DNA of 34,772 nucleotides from an uncultured Bacteroidales bacterium (GCA_900314725.1 OMWJ01000017.1:1-34772), one strand, 5' to 3'. Shown: positions 23,239-32,736, counted from the stretch's first letter. The notes: generated by a model from the sequence alone, not told the origin. Numbers and translations are program-made.

Positions 23239-26200
23239 ATGAAGAATAAACTACATCTCTTGATTTTCTTTTTTTGTCTTTTAAGTTCTTTACTTATATT
23301 AGGACAAAACAGGCCTTGCTTCGAAAAGAATTTAGGTCAATGGAATGATAGTATTCTTTACAGAACTCACTTTAAAGAAGGTGATATCTACATTAGAGAA
23401 GAGAAGATAACCGTCTTAGTCAAGGACACAAACAACTCTTCTTTTCATCCTCACGGAAAAAAGACCAATTCAGAGAACTTTTCTGTTTTTTCCCTTAAAC
23501 CTTTAAATGCAAAAAAAAGCGATATAAAAGAAAGAAACAAAGTAGATTTCTACACCAATTACTTTATTGGCAACGATAAAACGAAGCATCTAAGCAGAGT
23601 TCCTTGCTATCAAAACATAATATACGAAAACATTTACAATAATATTGATTGGGAGATTGAAACAAGTGAAGACTTTGTAAAACATACTTTTATTGTTCAT
23701 CCTTCAGGTAAGATTGAAGATATTTCAATAGAATATGTAGGAGTAGATAGTTTAAAAATAATAAATGATCAACTGCATATTTTCACCAAGTATGGTGAAA
23801 TCATAGAACAAAGTCCTTACATTTTTCAAAACAAGGATGGTATTACCAAAAGGATTCAAGGGAATTATCTTGTAAAAGACAACATCCTTAACTATCGTGT
23901 TGAAGATTATGACAAAAGTCTTGATTTACTAATAGATCCAGGGCTTGTTTTCTCCACCTATTCTGGTTCTCATTCTGATACTTGGGGAATGACTTCCTGC
24001 TATGATGAGATAGGGAGAATAATAAGTGGAGGTATTGTTGATGGAGGAGCATATCCTATCACAGAAGGAGCTTATGATGACACATTCTCTGGCTCTTGGG
24101 ATTGTGTTATTACCAAATATAATGATGATGCTTCTGCTCCTGTCTTCTCTACTTTTTTAGGAGGAGCAAAAGGAGAAATGCCACATAGCATGACAGTAAA
24201 TCGTAATGGGGAACTAATTGTTTTTGGCACAACATCAAGTGGTGGCTTTCCTACCTCTGACAATGCTTTTCAACAAGATTTAAATGGCGGTGAAGGATTT
24301 ATCTATGAAACTTCTATAGACTATTCTTCAGGTTCTGATATTTTCATCACCTGTCTTTCTCCTTTGGGAGATTCCTTGATAGCCTCAACTTTTTTGGGAG
24401 GAAGTGGTAATGACGGGGTTAATTTCAAGAACCATTTCGCTACAGATGTACTTATTCTGTATGATGGCAACGATTCCCTGTATGCGAACTACGGAGACAT
24501 AGCAAGAGGCGAAGTAATCACCGATAAAGACAATAACGTTTATATTGCAAGTTGCACCTTTTCAGATGATTTCCCTGTAAGCATTGGAGCATACCAAGAT
24601 ACAAACAGAGGTAAGCAAGATGCTATTGCAGCCAAGTTAGACAGATCGCTATCCACTCTATTATATTCAACTTATATAGGAGGCATGGAGGATGATGCAG
24701 CCTATTCTATAGACTTAGACACCGCAAACAGATTATATATTACAGGAGGAACAATTTCTTCGGACTTTCCTACAAGCCAAGATGCTTACAATTCCTCTTT
24801 CAATGGAGGAAATGTAGATGCTTTTCTTTGTGTTCTTTCTCCTGATGGAACAGTCTTAGAACACTCATCATTTTTTGGTTCCAATCAGTACGACCAATCT
24901 TTCTTCATTCGCTTAGATAATGACTACTATCCTTACATCTTCGGACAAACAAAAGCTGATGGTTCTACATTGGTTCATAATGCGGGCTATAGTATTCCAA
25001 ATAGCGGACAGTTTGTTGCCAAGTTCTCTACAACATTGGATTCTCTGCATTGGAGTACTGTCTTTGGTTCTGGCGAAGGAATGATTAATATCTCACCTTC
25101 TGGATTTGCCATTGATGTTTGCGGAAGAATATATTGTGCAGGCTGGGGAAGAGTGTTCAAATATATGAAAAACACATTGGGCTATACCTCCTTGGGAACA
25201 GAAAACCTGCAAACTACAGCAAATGCTTTTTCTTCCATTACCGACGGTCAGGATTTTTACATCATGGCTTTAGAACCCGATGCCTCTGCTTTGAATTACG
25301 CTACTTATTTTGGAGAAGTAAGCAGTGTGATTACTGAAGGTATAGATCATGTTGATGGAGGCACTTCTCGTTTTGACAGATATGGCAACCTATATCAGAC
25401 AATATGTGCTTCGTGTCGTGGAAGTCAAGGATTGCCAACAAGTTCCAATGCTTATAGTTCTACCAATCCTTCTTCTAATTGTAATATGGGTTCCTTGAAA
25501 TTTGAAGTCAATAATGACTTTGCTGTTGCTAACTTCGCCGTACCAAAACCTAAATGTAAGAATACTGCAATAAATTTTGTCAATCTCTCACGTGGAGACA
25601 GTTTCCTTTGGGATTTTGGAGACGGAAGCCAATCCACTTTAGAAAACCCTTCGCATACTTATCAGCAATGCGGATTATTTGCCGTTAGGCTTATAGTTAA
25701 CAAAAACAATGGTTGCAGATTGACAGACACTATAACCAAAAATATTCTCATCTTAGGAGATACGTCATATTTCTTAGACACTGTGGTAACCTGTTCGGGA
25801 GTTCCTGTGCAAGTAGGCTTGGATTTTTTCTGCAATTCTACAGATGGCGTTACATATTCTTGGTATCCTAACGAAAATCTCTCCGATTCAACAATTGTCA
25901 ATCCTTATTACCATGCTTCGGAATCTACTTTACTTCGCATGATAATAAGTGTTGATGGTTGCACTGACACTATCTATCAACAAGTAAATACTTATAAGTT
26001 GTTTAACCTTGTGGATTCTCTTCATTTTTGCTCACTCCCTTACGAATATCTTATACCTACAGAAGATGATTTAGAAATAAAAGCCTCGCTTTATAGAGAT
26101 TTTCATCTATTGGAGCCTATTTATGACGGAAAGATCACCATAAGAGACACTTCCTGTTTTCTTTATCTTGCCTACACTAAAGACAACTGTACAAGCATAG

Positions 26201-27429
26201 ATAGTATATATCTACACTATACTGGCTATGACTTTGATTTGCAAATTATTTCCACAGGTTGTAGAGAAGATAATAATGGCTCGGCTGAAGTTATATCCCA
26301 TAGTTTTCCTACTCCTGTTCATTATCTTTGGTCATGTTCAAACAAAGACACCTGCAAAGTGGAGAATCTTTCTATTGGCAGTTACACCATAAGGGTTTCA
26401 GGCGAAAACGGTTGCTTTTTAGAGAAAACTTTTGAGGTTGGCTCTTATAATACTCTTGATGTTGAAGTTGAAAAAACCGACAACTACTGTTTAGGAATGA
26501 ACAATGGAGAGATAAAACTCCATATCAGCGGAGGCTTATCTCCTTATAGCGTAACTTGGAATGATGGAAGTACGGATACAATACTTCAAAACCTTGCCTC
26601 AAACACTTACACTTACAATGTATATGACAACACAGGCTGTCTGTTTAGCGGAAGTGTGGCAATCAAAGCCGAAGATACTCTGTACCTTTCTCTGTCAAGC
26701 ACGCTCAACAACTGCCTTACAGGTTGCTCAGCCCAAATAACGAGTTATATGAGCGGAGGTACTGAGCCTTATTCTTATAGTTGGAGTAATGGAATGACAA
26801 CTCAAAATGTCTATGATATTTGCAATGGTTACTATTCCTTAGAGGTTACGGATGAGAGGGGTTGCAAAGTATCTTCAAACATAGAGGTAAGCAATATAAA
26901 CATCTTTGAGAACTTCTCTGCATGGGCTGATACTTACAACATATATGACGGAGCTACTGTTCATCTTTTTGCTACCGACATAGAGGGTCTAAGTTATCAA
27001 TGGACTCCAGCAAATGATCTTTCCTCTCCTTACTCTCCTTCAACCTCAGCAACTTTATATGAAAGCACAGACTTCAGCGTTTTTGCCACTGACAACAAAG
27101 GTTGCAACAAGGAAGCCTCACTACATATAGAGGTAGAAGTTGTCAATTGTGGAGAACCTAATATTTTTGTGCCTAATGCTTTTACTCCTAATGCCGATGG
27201 AGTAAATGATGTCATACAGGTAACGGGAGACTATATCGCATCACTTGAATTTGCTATATATAATCGCTGGGGAGAGAAAGTCTTTTCAACAAAAAACACA
27301 GACGAAGTTTGGGACGGAACATTCAGAGGAAAGATCTGCCAAGCCGGAGTTTATTTCTACAAACTGCAGGTTGATTGTGAAGGTGGAAAAACGTTTGTCA
27401 AAGGCGGAGACATAACACTTATAAGGTAA
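23239..27429 (+). CDS. Large T9SS type B cargo protein with SBBP-like, PKD and SprB-like repeats
   Basis: A 1396-residue surface or secreted protein. It has a signal peptide (MKNKLHLLIFFFCLLSSLLI...). An N-terminal domain (about 28-240) begins CFEKNLGQWNDSILYRT, typical of SBBP-repeat proteins. Beta-propeller-like SBBP repeats follow (about 240-750, e.g. FSTFLGGAKGEMPHS, IYIASCTFSDDFPVS, YSTYIGGMEDDAAYS). A PKD domain is at about 780-835 (FLWDFGDGSQSTLENPSHTY). Three SprB-like repeats are at about 1000-1230, each ending near GC (SGENGC, YDNTGC, TDERGC). A type B C-terminal domain (about 1304-1396) has FVPNAFTPNADGVNDVIQV and YNRWGEKVF. Adhesion is plausible from the domains; no partner is known. 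The RNase H gene follows after 13 bases. Confidence 0.9.
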   Translation: MKNKLHLLIFFFCLLSSLLILGQNRPCFEKNLGQWNDSILYRTHFKEGDIYIREEKITVLVKDTNNSSFHPHGKKTNSENFSVFSLKPLNAKKSDIKERNKVDFYTNYFIGNDKTKHLSRVPCYQNIIYENIYNNIDWEIETSEDFVKHTFIVHPSGKIEDISIEYVGVDSLKIINDQLHIFTKYGEIIEQSPYIFQNKDGITKRIQGNYLVKDNILNYRVEDYDKSLDLLIDPGLVFSTYSGSHSDTWGMTSCYDEIGRIISGGIVDGGAYPITEGAYDDTFSGSWDCVITKYNDDASAPVFSTFLGGAKGEMPHSMTVNRNGELIVFGTTSSGGFPTSDNAFQQDLNGGEGFIYETSIDYSSGSDIFITCLSPLGDSLIASTFLGGSGNDGVNFKNHFATDVLILYDGNDSLYANYGDIARGEVITDKDNNVYIASCTFSDDFPVSIGAYQDTNRGKQDAIAAKLDRSLSTLLYSTYIGGMEDDAAYSIDLDTANRLYITGGTISSDFPTSQDAYNSSFNGGNVDAFLCVLSPDGTVLEHSSFFGSNQYDQSFFIRLDNDYYPYIFGQTKADGSTLVHNAGYSIPNSGQFVAKFSTTLDSLHWSTVFGSGEGMINISPSGFAIDVCGRIYCAGWGRVFKYMKNTLGYTSLGTENLQTTANAFSSITDGQDFYIMALEPDASALNYATYFGEVSSVITEGIDHVDGGTSRFDRYGNLYQTICASCRGSQGLPTSSNAYSSTNPSSNCNMGSLKFEVNNDFAVANFAVPKPKCKNTAINFVNLSRGDSFLWDFGDGSQSTLENPSHTYQQCGLFAVRLIVNKNNGCRLTDTITKNILILGDTSYFLDTVVTCSGVPVQVGLDFFCNSTDGVTYSWYPNENLSDSTIVNPYYHASESTLLRMIISVDGCTDTIYQQVNTYKLFNLVDSLHFCSLPYEYLIPTEDDLEIKASLYRDFHLLEPIYDGKITIRDTSCFLYLAYTKDNCTSIDSIYLHYTGYDFDLQIISTGCREDNNGSAEVISHSFPTPVHYLWSCSNKDTCKVENLSIGSYTIRVSGENGCFLEKTFEVGSYNTLDVEVEKTDNYCLGMNNGEIKLHISGGLSPYSVTWNDGSTDTILQNLASNTYTYNVYDNTGCLFSGSVAIKAEDTLYLSLSSTLNNCLTGCSAQITSYMSGGTEPYSYSWSNGMTTQNVYDICNGYYSLEVTDERGCKVSSNIEVSNINIFENFSAWADTYNIYDGATVHLFATDIEGLSYQWTPANDLSSPYSPSTSATLYESTDFSVFATDNKGCNKEASLHIEVEVVNCGEPNIFVPNAFTPNADGVNDVIQVTGDYIASLEFAIYNRWGEKVFSTKNTDEVWDGTFRGKICQAGVYFYKLQVDCEGGKTFVKGGDITLIR

Positions 27430-27442
27430 AACTAAAAATACT

Positions 27443-28084
27443 ATGAGAAAAAGACAAAAATACTACGTTGTCTGGGTAGGCAGAAAGACAGGTATCTTCT
27501 CTTCTTGGGAGGAATGTGAAAAGAGCGTAGAGGGGTTTGAAAAAGCCAAATACAAATCCTTTGACACCATGAAAGAAGCCCAAGAAGCTTTTTCCATAGT
27601 CGGCTACAATTTCCTTGAACACAAAAAAGAAAAACCGGCAATAAAGCGTAGTCCTAATACGCTTCTTAATGATGGACTGCCTATTATTGATGCTATTTGC
27701 ACCGATGCAGCCTGCAGTGGTAATCCTGGAGAGATGGAATATCAGGGAGTTTATATTAAAACCGGTCAAAGACTTTTTTCTTACCATTCTCCTATTGGTA
27801 CTAATAACATAGGTGAGTTTCTTGGATTGGTTCATGGTCTTTCTTACCTTAAACGCCACAACTATCCTCAGCCTCTCTACACCGACAGCGTCAATGCTAT
27901 AAAATGGGTCAGAGAAAAGAAGTGTAAGACAAAACTACCTTTGAATGCCAAGACAGAAAAACTGTTTGAATACATTCATAGAGCAGAACATTGGCTGCAA
28001 ACCAACACCTACACGACAAAAATCCTGAAATGGGACACTGAAAATTGGGGAGAAATCCCCGCAGATTTCAACCGAAAAAAGTAA
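27443..28084 (+). CDS. RNase HI with N-terminal viroplasmin-like domain
   Basis: A 213-residue ribonuclease H. Residues 1-50 form the small RNA/DNA-hybrid-binding viroplasmin-type domain: KYYVVWVGRKTGIFSSWEEC and KYKSFDTMKEAQEAF. The catalytic domain (about 82-213) has Asp88 in CTDAACSGNPG, Glu125 in NNIGEFLGLVHGL, Asp148 in LYTDSVNAIKW and a last acidic residue (probably Asp208) in WGEIPADFNRKK. This layout is common in Bacteroidota and in eukaryotic RNase H1. It removes RNA from RNA-DNA hybrids. It lies 13 bases after the cargo gene and R2 follows its stop. Confidence 0.92.
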   Translation: MRKRQKYYVVWVGRKTGIFSSWEECEKSVEGFEKAKYKSFDTMKEAQEAFSIVGYNFLEHKKEKPAIKRSPNTLLNDGLPIIDAICTDAACSGNPGEMEYQGVYIKTGQRLFSYHSPIGTNNIGEFLGLVHGLSYLKRHNYPQPLYTDSVNAIKWVREKKCKTKLPLNAKTEKLFEYIHRAEHWLQTNTYTTKILKWDTENWGEIPADFNRKK

Positions 28085-28099
28085 GTCTTAATCCTGCTG

Positions 28100-28184
28100 A
28101 AAAAAGTCTTCGTTTTAAGAAAAAAAGATCAAGTCTTTATACCCTAAACATCAAGTCTTTTTTTCTTAAAACGAAGACTTTTTT
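28100..28184 (+). repeat. Intergenic inverted-repeat element R2 (29-bp perfect arms)
   Basis: Arms 28100-28128 and 28156-28184 are exact reverse complements over 29 bases and flank a 27-base loop. The loop holds the invariant core CCCTAAACATCAAG at 28142-28155 and a direct repeat tcaagtctt at its two ends. The element lies between two convergent genes (stop 28084 plus strand, stop 28260 minus strand) and could stop transcription from both sides. Confidence 0.92.
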
Positions 28185-28259
28185 GAACAAAGGTTAATAT
28201 ATTGATATTCAACACTAAAACAATGGTTAAAAATATTATAAACAGGTTCTGTACATTTC

Positions 28260-29441
28260 CTACTCTATCCTCAGTTTTAGGAATAGATTTTTTGTTTTCC
28301 AAGCATAGAAGACAAATCCTAAGATATGCACTATAGAAATAGAGATAAAGATAACGCTATACCCTAAATGTTCTGCTACAAAACCTCCCAAAAGAATACC
28401 TAAACCTACTCCCAAATCCCATGAAGTAAGAAGGGTGGAGTTGGCTGTTCCTCTTTCGTTGTGTTGTGCTATCTTCACTATCATATTTTGGAAGGCTGGG
28501 TACATGTGGCCGTTGCCTAAGCCTATCAATATCGCAGAGAGATAGTAAGCAAACGAAGAAGGGAAGAAAGCAAAACTAAAATATCCTATGGTAGAAATAA
28601 TTATTCCAACAAAAGCATTATGAGTCAGTCTGCCTTGTTTTAATGCTTTGTTGCCTTGCAGACGAGAAAGAATCAAACCTATTGAAAGCAACATAAAATA
28701 AGTTCCTGTTCCTGTTGTAATGTTCAAGACGTCTTTGCTGTATATAGCGAGGTAGTTGCTCAAGACTCCGTAACAAAGACTGAAAAACACCATATTCACC
28801 GCCAAGAACCAACCTTTAGTCAAGAAAAATCTGTCCAATGAAATCTTTCTTGTGTTTTTCACCAACTCTCTCTGAGGTATGCGTACCGAATAGGAGACAA
28901 AGAAGCCTATGAATGCAAATATAACAGCTAACCAAAAAAGAATATCAAAATTATGAGTGTATTTATATACAAAGACTCCGACTGTAGGTGCTATGGCTGT
29001 TGCTATATTGTTGCTAAGTCCATAGAAACCTATACCCTCATTTCTTCTTGAAGAGGGCAAAACATCTATTGCTACCGTGCTGTTTGATACTGTGCATGCT
29101 CCGAAAGGAGCTCCATGCAGAGTTCTTATGATAGCAAAAAGGATTAGCGAACTTGCCAACAAATATCCTGCGAAAAAGACAGAATAGACGAAGAAACAGA
29201 GTATCAAGACTTTCTTTCTGTTGAATGTATCCACAACATAACCGCTGAAAGGTCTAAAGAATAAAGCTGTAACTACATAACCTGAAAGAACTAATCCAAT
29301 AATATCCTTACTTGCATGAAAATGTTCGCTCAAATATATTGGAAGCAAGGGCGTAAGAAGATAGAAAGCAAAAAACAAAGAGAAGTTTGCTATCATCACC
29401 TTTATGTATTCACTATTCCAAAGTTTTTCTTTAGGCTCCAT
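28260..29441 (-). CDS. Major facilitator superfamily transporter
   Basis: A 393-residue inner-membrane protein with about 12 TM helices. Motif A is visible: GYVVTALFFRPFSGYVVDTFNRKK (the G-x-x-x-D-x-x-x-R/K-K loop between helices 2 and 3). Later landmarks are RTLHGAPFGACTVS, GFYGLSNNIATAIAPTVG and LIGLGNGHMYPAFQNM, of the drug/sugar exporter type. The substrate is not known. The start MEPKEKLWNSEYIKV (29441) is chosen because the longer frame (29468) begins inside the tRNA terminator. Confidence 0.88.
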   Translation of the reverse strand: MEPKEKLWNSEYIKVMIANFSLFFAFYLLTPLLPIYLSEHFHASKDIIGLVLSGYVVTALFFRPFSGYVVDTFNRKKVLILCFFVYSVFFAGYLLASSLILFAIIRTLHGAPFGACTVSNSTVAIDVLPSSRRNEGIGFYGLSNNIATAIAPTVGVFVYKYTHNFDILFWLAVIFAFIGFFVSYSVRIPQRELVKNTRKISLDRFFLTKGWFLAVNMVFFSLCYGVLSNYLAIYSKDVLNITTGTGTYFMLLSIGLILSRLQGNKALKQGRLTHNAFVGIIISTIGYFSFAFFPSSFAYYLSAILIGLGNGHMYPAFQNMIVKIAQHNERGTANSTLLTSWDLGVGLGILLGGFVAEHLGYSVIFISISIVHILGFVFYAWKTKNLFLKLRIE

Positions 29442-29465
29442 ATTCAGAATGTTTAACTCCACAAA

Positions 29466-29499
29466 CAAAAAAAGATGTAAAACCTTAAGCCTTACATCT
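29466..29499 (-). terminator. Intrinsic terminator of tRNA-Asn
   Basis: An 8-bp stem (29473-29480 with 29492-29499) is followed on the minus strand by a six-U run (29472-29467). It lies 9 bases after the tRNA 3' end. It also overlaps the longest frame of the MFS gene, which supports the internal start. Confidence 0.82.
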
Positions 29500-29508
29500 C
29501 TCTTTCTT

Positions 29509-29585
29509 TGGCGCTCCCACTAGGACTTGAACCTAGGACCCCATGATTAACAGTCATGTGCTCTAACCAACTGAGCTACGGAAGC
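29509..29585 (-). tRNA. tRNA-Asn (anticodon GTT)
   Basis: A full cloverleaf is seen on the minus strand. The acceptor is GCTTCCG paired with TGGGAGC (two G-U pairs). The D arm holds GCTCAGTTGGTTAGAGC. The anticodon stem-loop is CATGA-CTGTTAA-TCATG with anticodon GTT, and the T arm is CTAGG-TTCAAGT-CCTAG. The discriminator is G and the CCA end is encoded (29511-29509). The body without CCA is 74 bases. It has a consensus promoter upstream and a terminator downstream. Confidence 0.97.
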
Positions 29586-29605
29586 GTGTCCCTTTAAAAC
29601 GTTTG

Positions 29606-29637
29606 CAAAATTATAATCTTTTTTAATTCTGACCAAA
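29606..29637 (-). promoter_or_regulatory. Consensus promoter for tRNA-Asn
   Basis: On the minus strand: TTTG (29637-29634), a 20-base spacer, TAATTTTG (29613-29606). The -7 box is 20 bases from the tRNA 5' end. The rest of 29638-29794 is very AT-rich with no gene seen. Confidence 0.88.
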
Positions 29638-29794
29638 TTTTTTGAAAAAAAAATAGGTAAAATTTTTAATGAATATTATAATCTCTTGATAATAAGATAT
29701 TAAATAAAAAGTAATGTTGAATATTAATGAATAGAGAATAAAAAGATGTAGCATATAATACTGTTATTATAGTATTCAAAATAAAATTTTGTTA

Positions 29795-29802
29795 TAATTT
29801 TG
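29795..29802 (+). promoter_or_regulatory. Promoter -7 box for the small membrane protein
   Basis: TAATTTTG fits TAnnTTTG and lies 26 bases before the ATG at 29829. No good -33 TTTG at 19-21 bases. Confidence 0.5.
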
Positions 29803-29828
29803 CAGACAGCAAAAAAAGGAAAACAGCA

Positions 29829-30275
29829 ATGAAACAGTATTTAGACAGTTTAAAGACTATATGGTTAGTCAGTTTTATAGCCAATGCTTTTGTTTTGGTA
29901 GTTGTATGCTTGTATATCTTTTCACCAATAGCGACTACAGGGTATAATCTTTTATTCATTAGACTTGCATACGCAATACAATTGATTGCAGTTGTGCTTT
30001 CTTTGTTCGCAAGCAGGAGATACAGAAACAAAGTGCAAACTCTAAAAAACATAGAAAACGTAAATGACAGACTGTCTGCATATAAAAAACTCTACAAACA
30101 GACTCTTTTGTTTTCAAGTCTGTTGTTTTTAGTTTCCTCTCTTGCCTTGTTTCTGTCAAGCTCCACAGAGTTTATAATCATTCCTATTGCCCTACTCCTT
30201 TTATTGTTTTTGAAACGCCCCTATCTTATAAAACTCAAAATGGAACTTGCTCTATCTAACGAAGATGTAAAATAA
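29829..30275 (+). CDS. Small four-helix membrane protein, unknown
   Basis: A 148-residue protein not recognised. About four hydrophobic helices are visible: WLVSFIANAFVLVVVCLYIF (about 12-31), LAYAIQLIAVVLSLFA (about 46-61), TLLFSSLLFLVSSLALFLSS (about 92-111) and EFIIIPIALLLLLFLK (about 113-129). The loop between helices 2 and 3 is basic (RRYRNKVQTLKNIENVNDRLSAYKKL), so it is probably cytoplasmic. It stands alone with a -7 box in front and faces the convergent cargo gene. Good codon structure and promoter support a real gene. Confidence 0.65.
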   Translation: MKQYLDSLKTIWLVSFIANAFVLVVVCLYIFSPIATTGYNLLFIRLAYAIQLIAVVLSLFASRRYRNKVQTLKNIENVNDRLSAYKKLYKQTLLFSSLLFLVSSLALFLSSSTEFIIIPIALLLLLFLKRPYLIKLKMELALSNEDVK

Positions 30276-30297
30276 GAAAAAAATAATTCTAACAGCT

Positions 30298-31866
30298 CTA
30301 TCTAATAACTTCAAAACTGCCGGTGAAATCCATAGTGTCTTTGCCGTTGGTCGCTGTAAATCTATAGAAATAAGTTCCACTTGGAGCATTGACCTTGTGA
30401 GGTGAGAAGAAGTCTTCAAAGTTCTTGATATTCATTTTATCATATATCTTTTTGCCAGAACGATTATATATCACCAGATGAGTATGTGTGTAACATTCTT
30501 GTTCTAACAAATCCTTGATTTCAAAGACATCATTTATTCCATCACCATTTGCCGTCACAACAGTAGGAAATCTCAGGTTGATAACCCGCAAATCCAAGAC
30601 AATAACACTGTCACAACCCTCAATAGTCGTGAGTGTTTGGGTATATATTCCTGTTTCTTTTTCCGAAAAATTATTTTCTAAATATGTTTTGCCTTTTAGT
30701 ATTTGTGCGTGTATAGTGTCTGAATAAGAAGGATGCGTTACTACATTCACAGAAAAAATAGTGTCGATAAAATTTATAGAGTCTTTGTAAGAAAATATAT
30801 GAACACCTCCATTATTTATTGCATTATCTCTAAAATACAAAGGAAAATCTTCCTCACATGCAGAAATATCAACAAGAGTATCAAAAGGAGTAAATTCGTT
30901 TATTACCGATATATTTATAGTATCGTATGCATAACAAATTTCTTTCACTTCTAAGGAATCCAATATATAGAAAGCATTACTAAAACCTCCTGTTGAAGCT
31001 TGAATAGCTTTAAGTTCTATCTCTATAGTGTCGTTTGGTACATAAAATCTCTCAGTTCTGCTGTGATGAAAATTGTTCCCTCCTTGAAGAAATGTCTGAT
31101 AAAGAAAATAGTCGCAAGACCAATACCAATAATCTACCTCTCCATTATCAAAATGTGCTGCAAGCATATTCTCTTCGTAAATTTGGGAGTTTATATACAG
31201 TCTCTTTAGAGTGGAAGCCCAGCCCTGTTGATAACAATTATGAACGGGATTTCTATCAGAATAATAAAACACATAGTCTTTTTGAGGACTTACTTGAAAC
31301 TTTGTTTTATATATTGTTATAGTATCTTGTTGATGTGCTTTGTCATGAGGTACTACCATAAGAGCATTAGTTCCATTGCTTATGGATGTTACAACGTTAT
31401 TAGCAAATGTTGTATGACATATATCAGAAACAAAATCCGACGTAGAAACACCTATATTATAGTGACCACTATTATATAGAAGCGTATCTGATATTGATAA
31501 AGAACTATCCACGCTAAAACCTGTAAAACCATCATCAAAATATGGATTAGGAATATAATTGGTATCTCCTATAAATCCAGCCTTGACTACATATTGATTA
31601 GTATCTCCGGGCTGCAGAGTTACTGTTATTGTTGGCGAACAAGAATCTATTATTTGCCCATTGCAATACCAAGTATAATAGTCTGCACTATCATCAGTGG
31701 AAAGTGTTATCTGTATAGGGTCTGTAGAAAATAGAGCAGTATCTCTTGGAATAATACTTATACTGCATTCATTTTCTTGACAATAAGCAGAAAATGACGC
31801 CATAAAAGCAACTATTAATAATAGTATTCTTTTGACAGAAAAAATAATTCCAAAAGTTTTATCCAT
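30298..31866 (-). CDS. T9SS type B cargo protein
   Basis: A 522-residue exported protein. The N-terminus has a signal peptide (KRILLLIVAFMASFSAYC; the start MDKTFGIIFSVKR gives a basic region before it). The middle has Ig-like segments, e.g. ITLSTDDSADYYTWYCNG and YVVKAGFIGDTNYIPNPYFDDGF, which resemble the usual beginnings of gliding-motility-tail proteins. The C-terminal ~90 residues form the type B sorting domain: PTVVTANGDGINDVFEIKD, HLVIYNRSGKKIYD, and GTYFYRFTATNGKDTMDFTG with the end FEVIR. Function is unknown. It lies 46 bases downstream of the SAM-hydrolase gene and is probably transcribed with it or from a weak promoter between them. Confidence 0.85.
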   Translation of the reverse strand: MDKTFGIIFSVKRILLLIVAFMASFSAYCQENECSISIIPRDTALFSTDPIQITLSTDDSADYYTWYCNGQIIDSCSPTITVTLQPGDTNQYVVKAGFIGDTNYIPNPYFDDGFTGFSVDSSLSISDTLLYNSGHYNIGVSTSDFVSDICHTTFANNVVTSISNGTNALMVVPHDKAHQQDTITIYKTKFQVSPQKDYVFYYSDRNPVHNCYQQGWASTLKRLYINSQIYEENMLAAHFDNGEVDYWYWSCDYFLYQTFLQGGNNFHHSRTERFYVPNDTIEIELKAIQASTGGFSNAFYILDSLEVKEICYAYDTINISVINEFTPFDTLVDISACEEDFPLYFRDNAINNGGVHIFSYKDSINFIDTIFSVNVVTHPSYSDTIHAQILKGKTYLENNFSEKETGIYTQTLTTIEGCDSVIVLDLRVINLRFPTVVTANGDGINDVFEIKDLLEQECYTHTHLVIYNRSGKKIYDKMNIKNFEDFFSPHKVNAPSGTYFYRFTATNGKDTMDFTGSFEVIR

Positions 31867-31912
31867 ATATTACTATTGACAATAAAAGGTAGTATTTTGT
31901 TGCAAAATAAGT

Positions 31913-32698
31913 TTATTTAATAAATATATCAATATTGTTTCCGACTTTATAGCCAAGTAGTTTTGCAAAGTTACCTTCTCTTAATGCAAGTTCAAGATTA
32001 CCTGTTACGGAAATGGTTAGTAGAGCATCTCCTTTGGAATTAACATCTTGATAACTCAAAGCAAGTTTGTTTATAATATAGTGATTACCTATAGGCAACT
32101 CAAACTGTTTTCCTCCAAGAATTCTTTCAAACTCTTTGTCATCTATATTTAAATAAGCATTACCATAATCATCTATATAAACAATAGTGCAACGTATTAT
32201 GTTATCTCTTATATATGCCAAAGAAGAAGTGCTTTTTATGGCAAACTCTTCTTGCTTTTCGCCTATGGTTTCTAAAGAGTGTGTGTTGGCAAGTATCTTT
32301 GTTATCTTACAGAAGTTGTCCCACACTGCAAAAGTGTAGAAATCTCCATCGGAATAGATATGTTTTGTATTGTATATTTCTACATCTATATCCTCAAAAA
32401 TCAAAGATGGCAAACCGTTATCAGTACAGATATAGAACTGATTATTTGCTTTTACAACAATGAAAGCATAGTCTTTGCTTTCAAAAGTGTTTATATCTAT
32501 AATATGTATCGTGTTTTCAGGAAAATTTAAACAAGCATTCTTTACAACAAAAGCAGCAGGAAGAATATCAAATTTCTTTATACCATGGGTTATATCCACT
32601 ATGTTTACATCTGGAATATCCTTAAACAAGCGTGATTTCACCAACCCAGCATAAAAATCTTTTTCTCCCCAATCTGTAGTAAGCGTAACTATTTGCAT
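31913..32698 (-). CDS. SAM hydroxide adenosyltransferase (DUF62 family)
   Basis: A 261-residue protein of the duf-SAM hydrolase family, which splits S-adenosylmethionine into adenosine and methionine. It begins MQIVTLTTDWGEKDFYAGLVKS, the family's normal start. Other marks are VDITHGIKKFDILPAAFVV, NTIHIIDINTFESKDYAFIVV, CTDNGLPSL, VYIDDYGNAYLNID and the C-terminal LELALREGNFAKLLG. The Asp in TTDWG and the Arg/His pair typical of the active site (ITHG) are present. The long frame to 32800 is rejected: it crosses the -7 box at 32737-32744 and adds 34 residues with no family match. Confidence 0.87.
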   Translation of the reverse strand: MQIVTLTTDWGEKDFYAGLVKSRLFKDIPDVNIVDITHGIKKFDILPAAFVVKNACLNFPENTIHIIDINTFESKDYAFIVVKANNQFYICTDNGLPSLIFEDIDVEIYNTKHIYSDGDFYTFAVWDNFCKITKILANTHSLETIGEKQEEFAIKSTSSLAYIRDNIIRCTIVYIDDYGNAYLNIDDKEFERILGGKQFELPIGNHYIINKLALSYQDVNSKGDALLTISVTGNLELALREGNFAKLLGYKVGNNIDIFIK

Positions 32699-32736
32699 AG
32701 ATTTGATTTTAGTTGAATGTTTATTTTTTCCTTTTG

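Noticed and set aside
28100-28184. R2 as the end of an insertion sequence or a CRISPR-like repeat.
   Set aside because: No transposase, target duplication or regular repeat-spacer pattern is present; the three elements are single and far apart.
30733-31479. Several plus-strand frames of 69-95 codons antisense to the type B cargo gene.
   Set aside because: They are shadows of the minus-strand gene; their compositions are rich in Ile, Tyr and Cys with no coherent domains.
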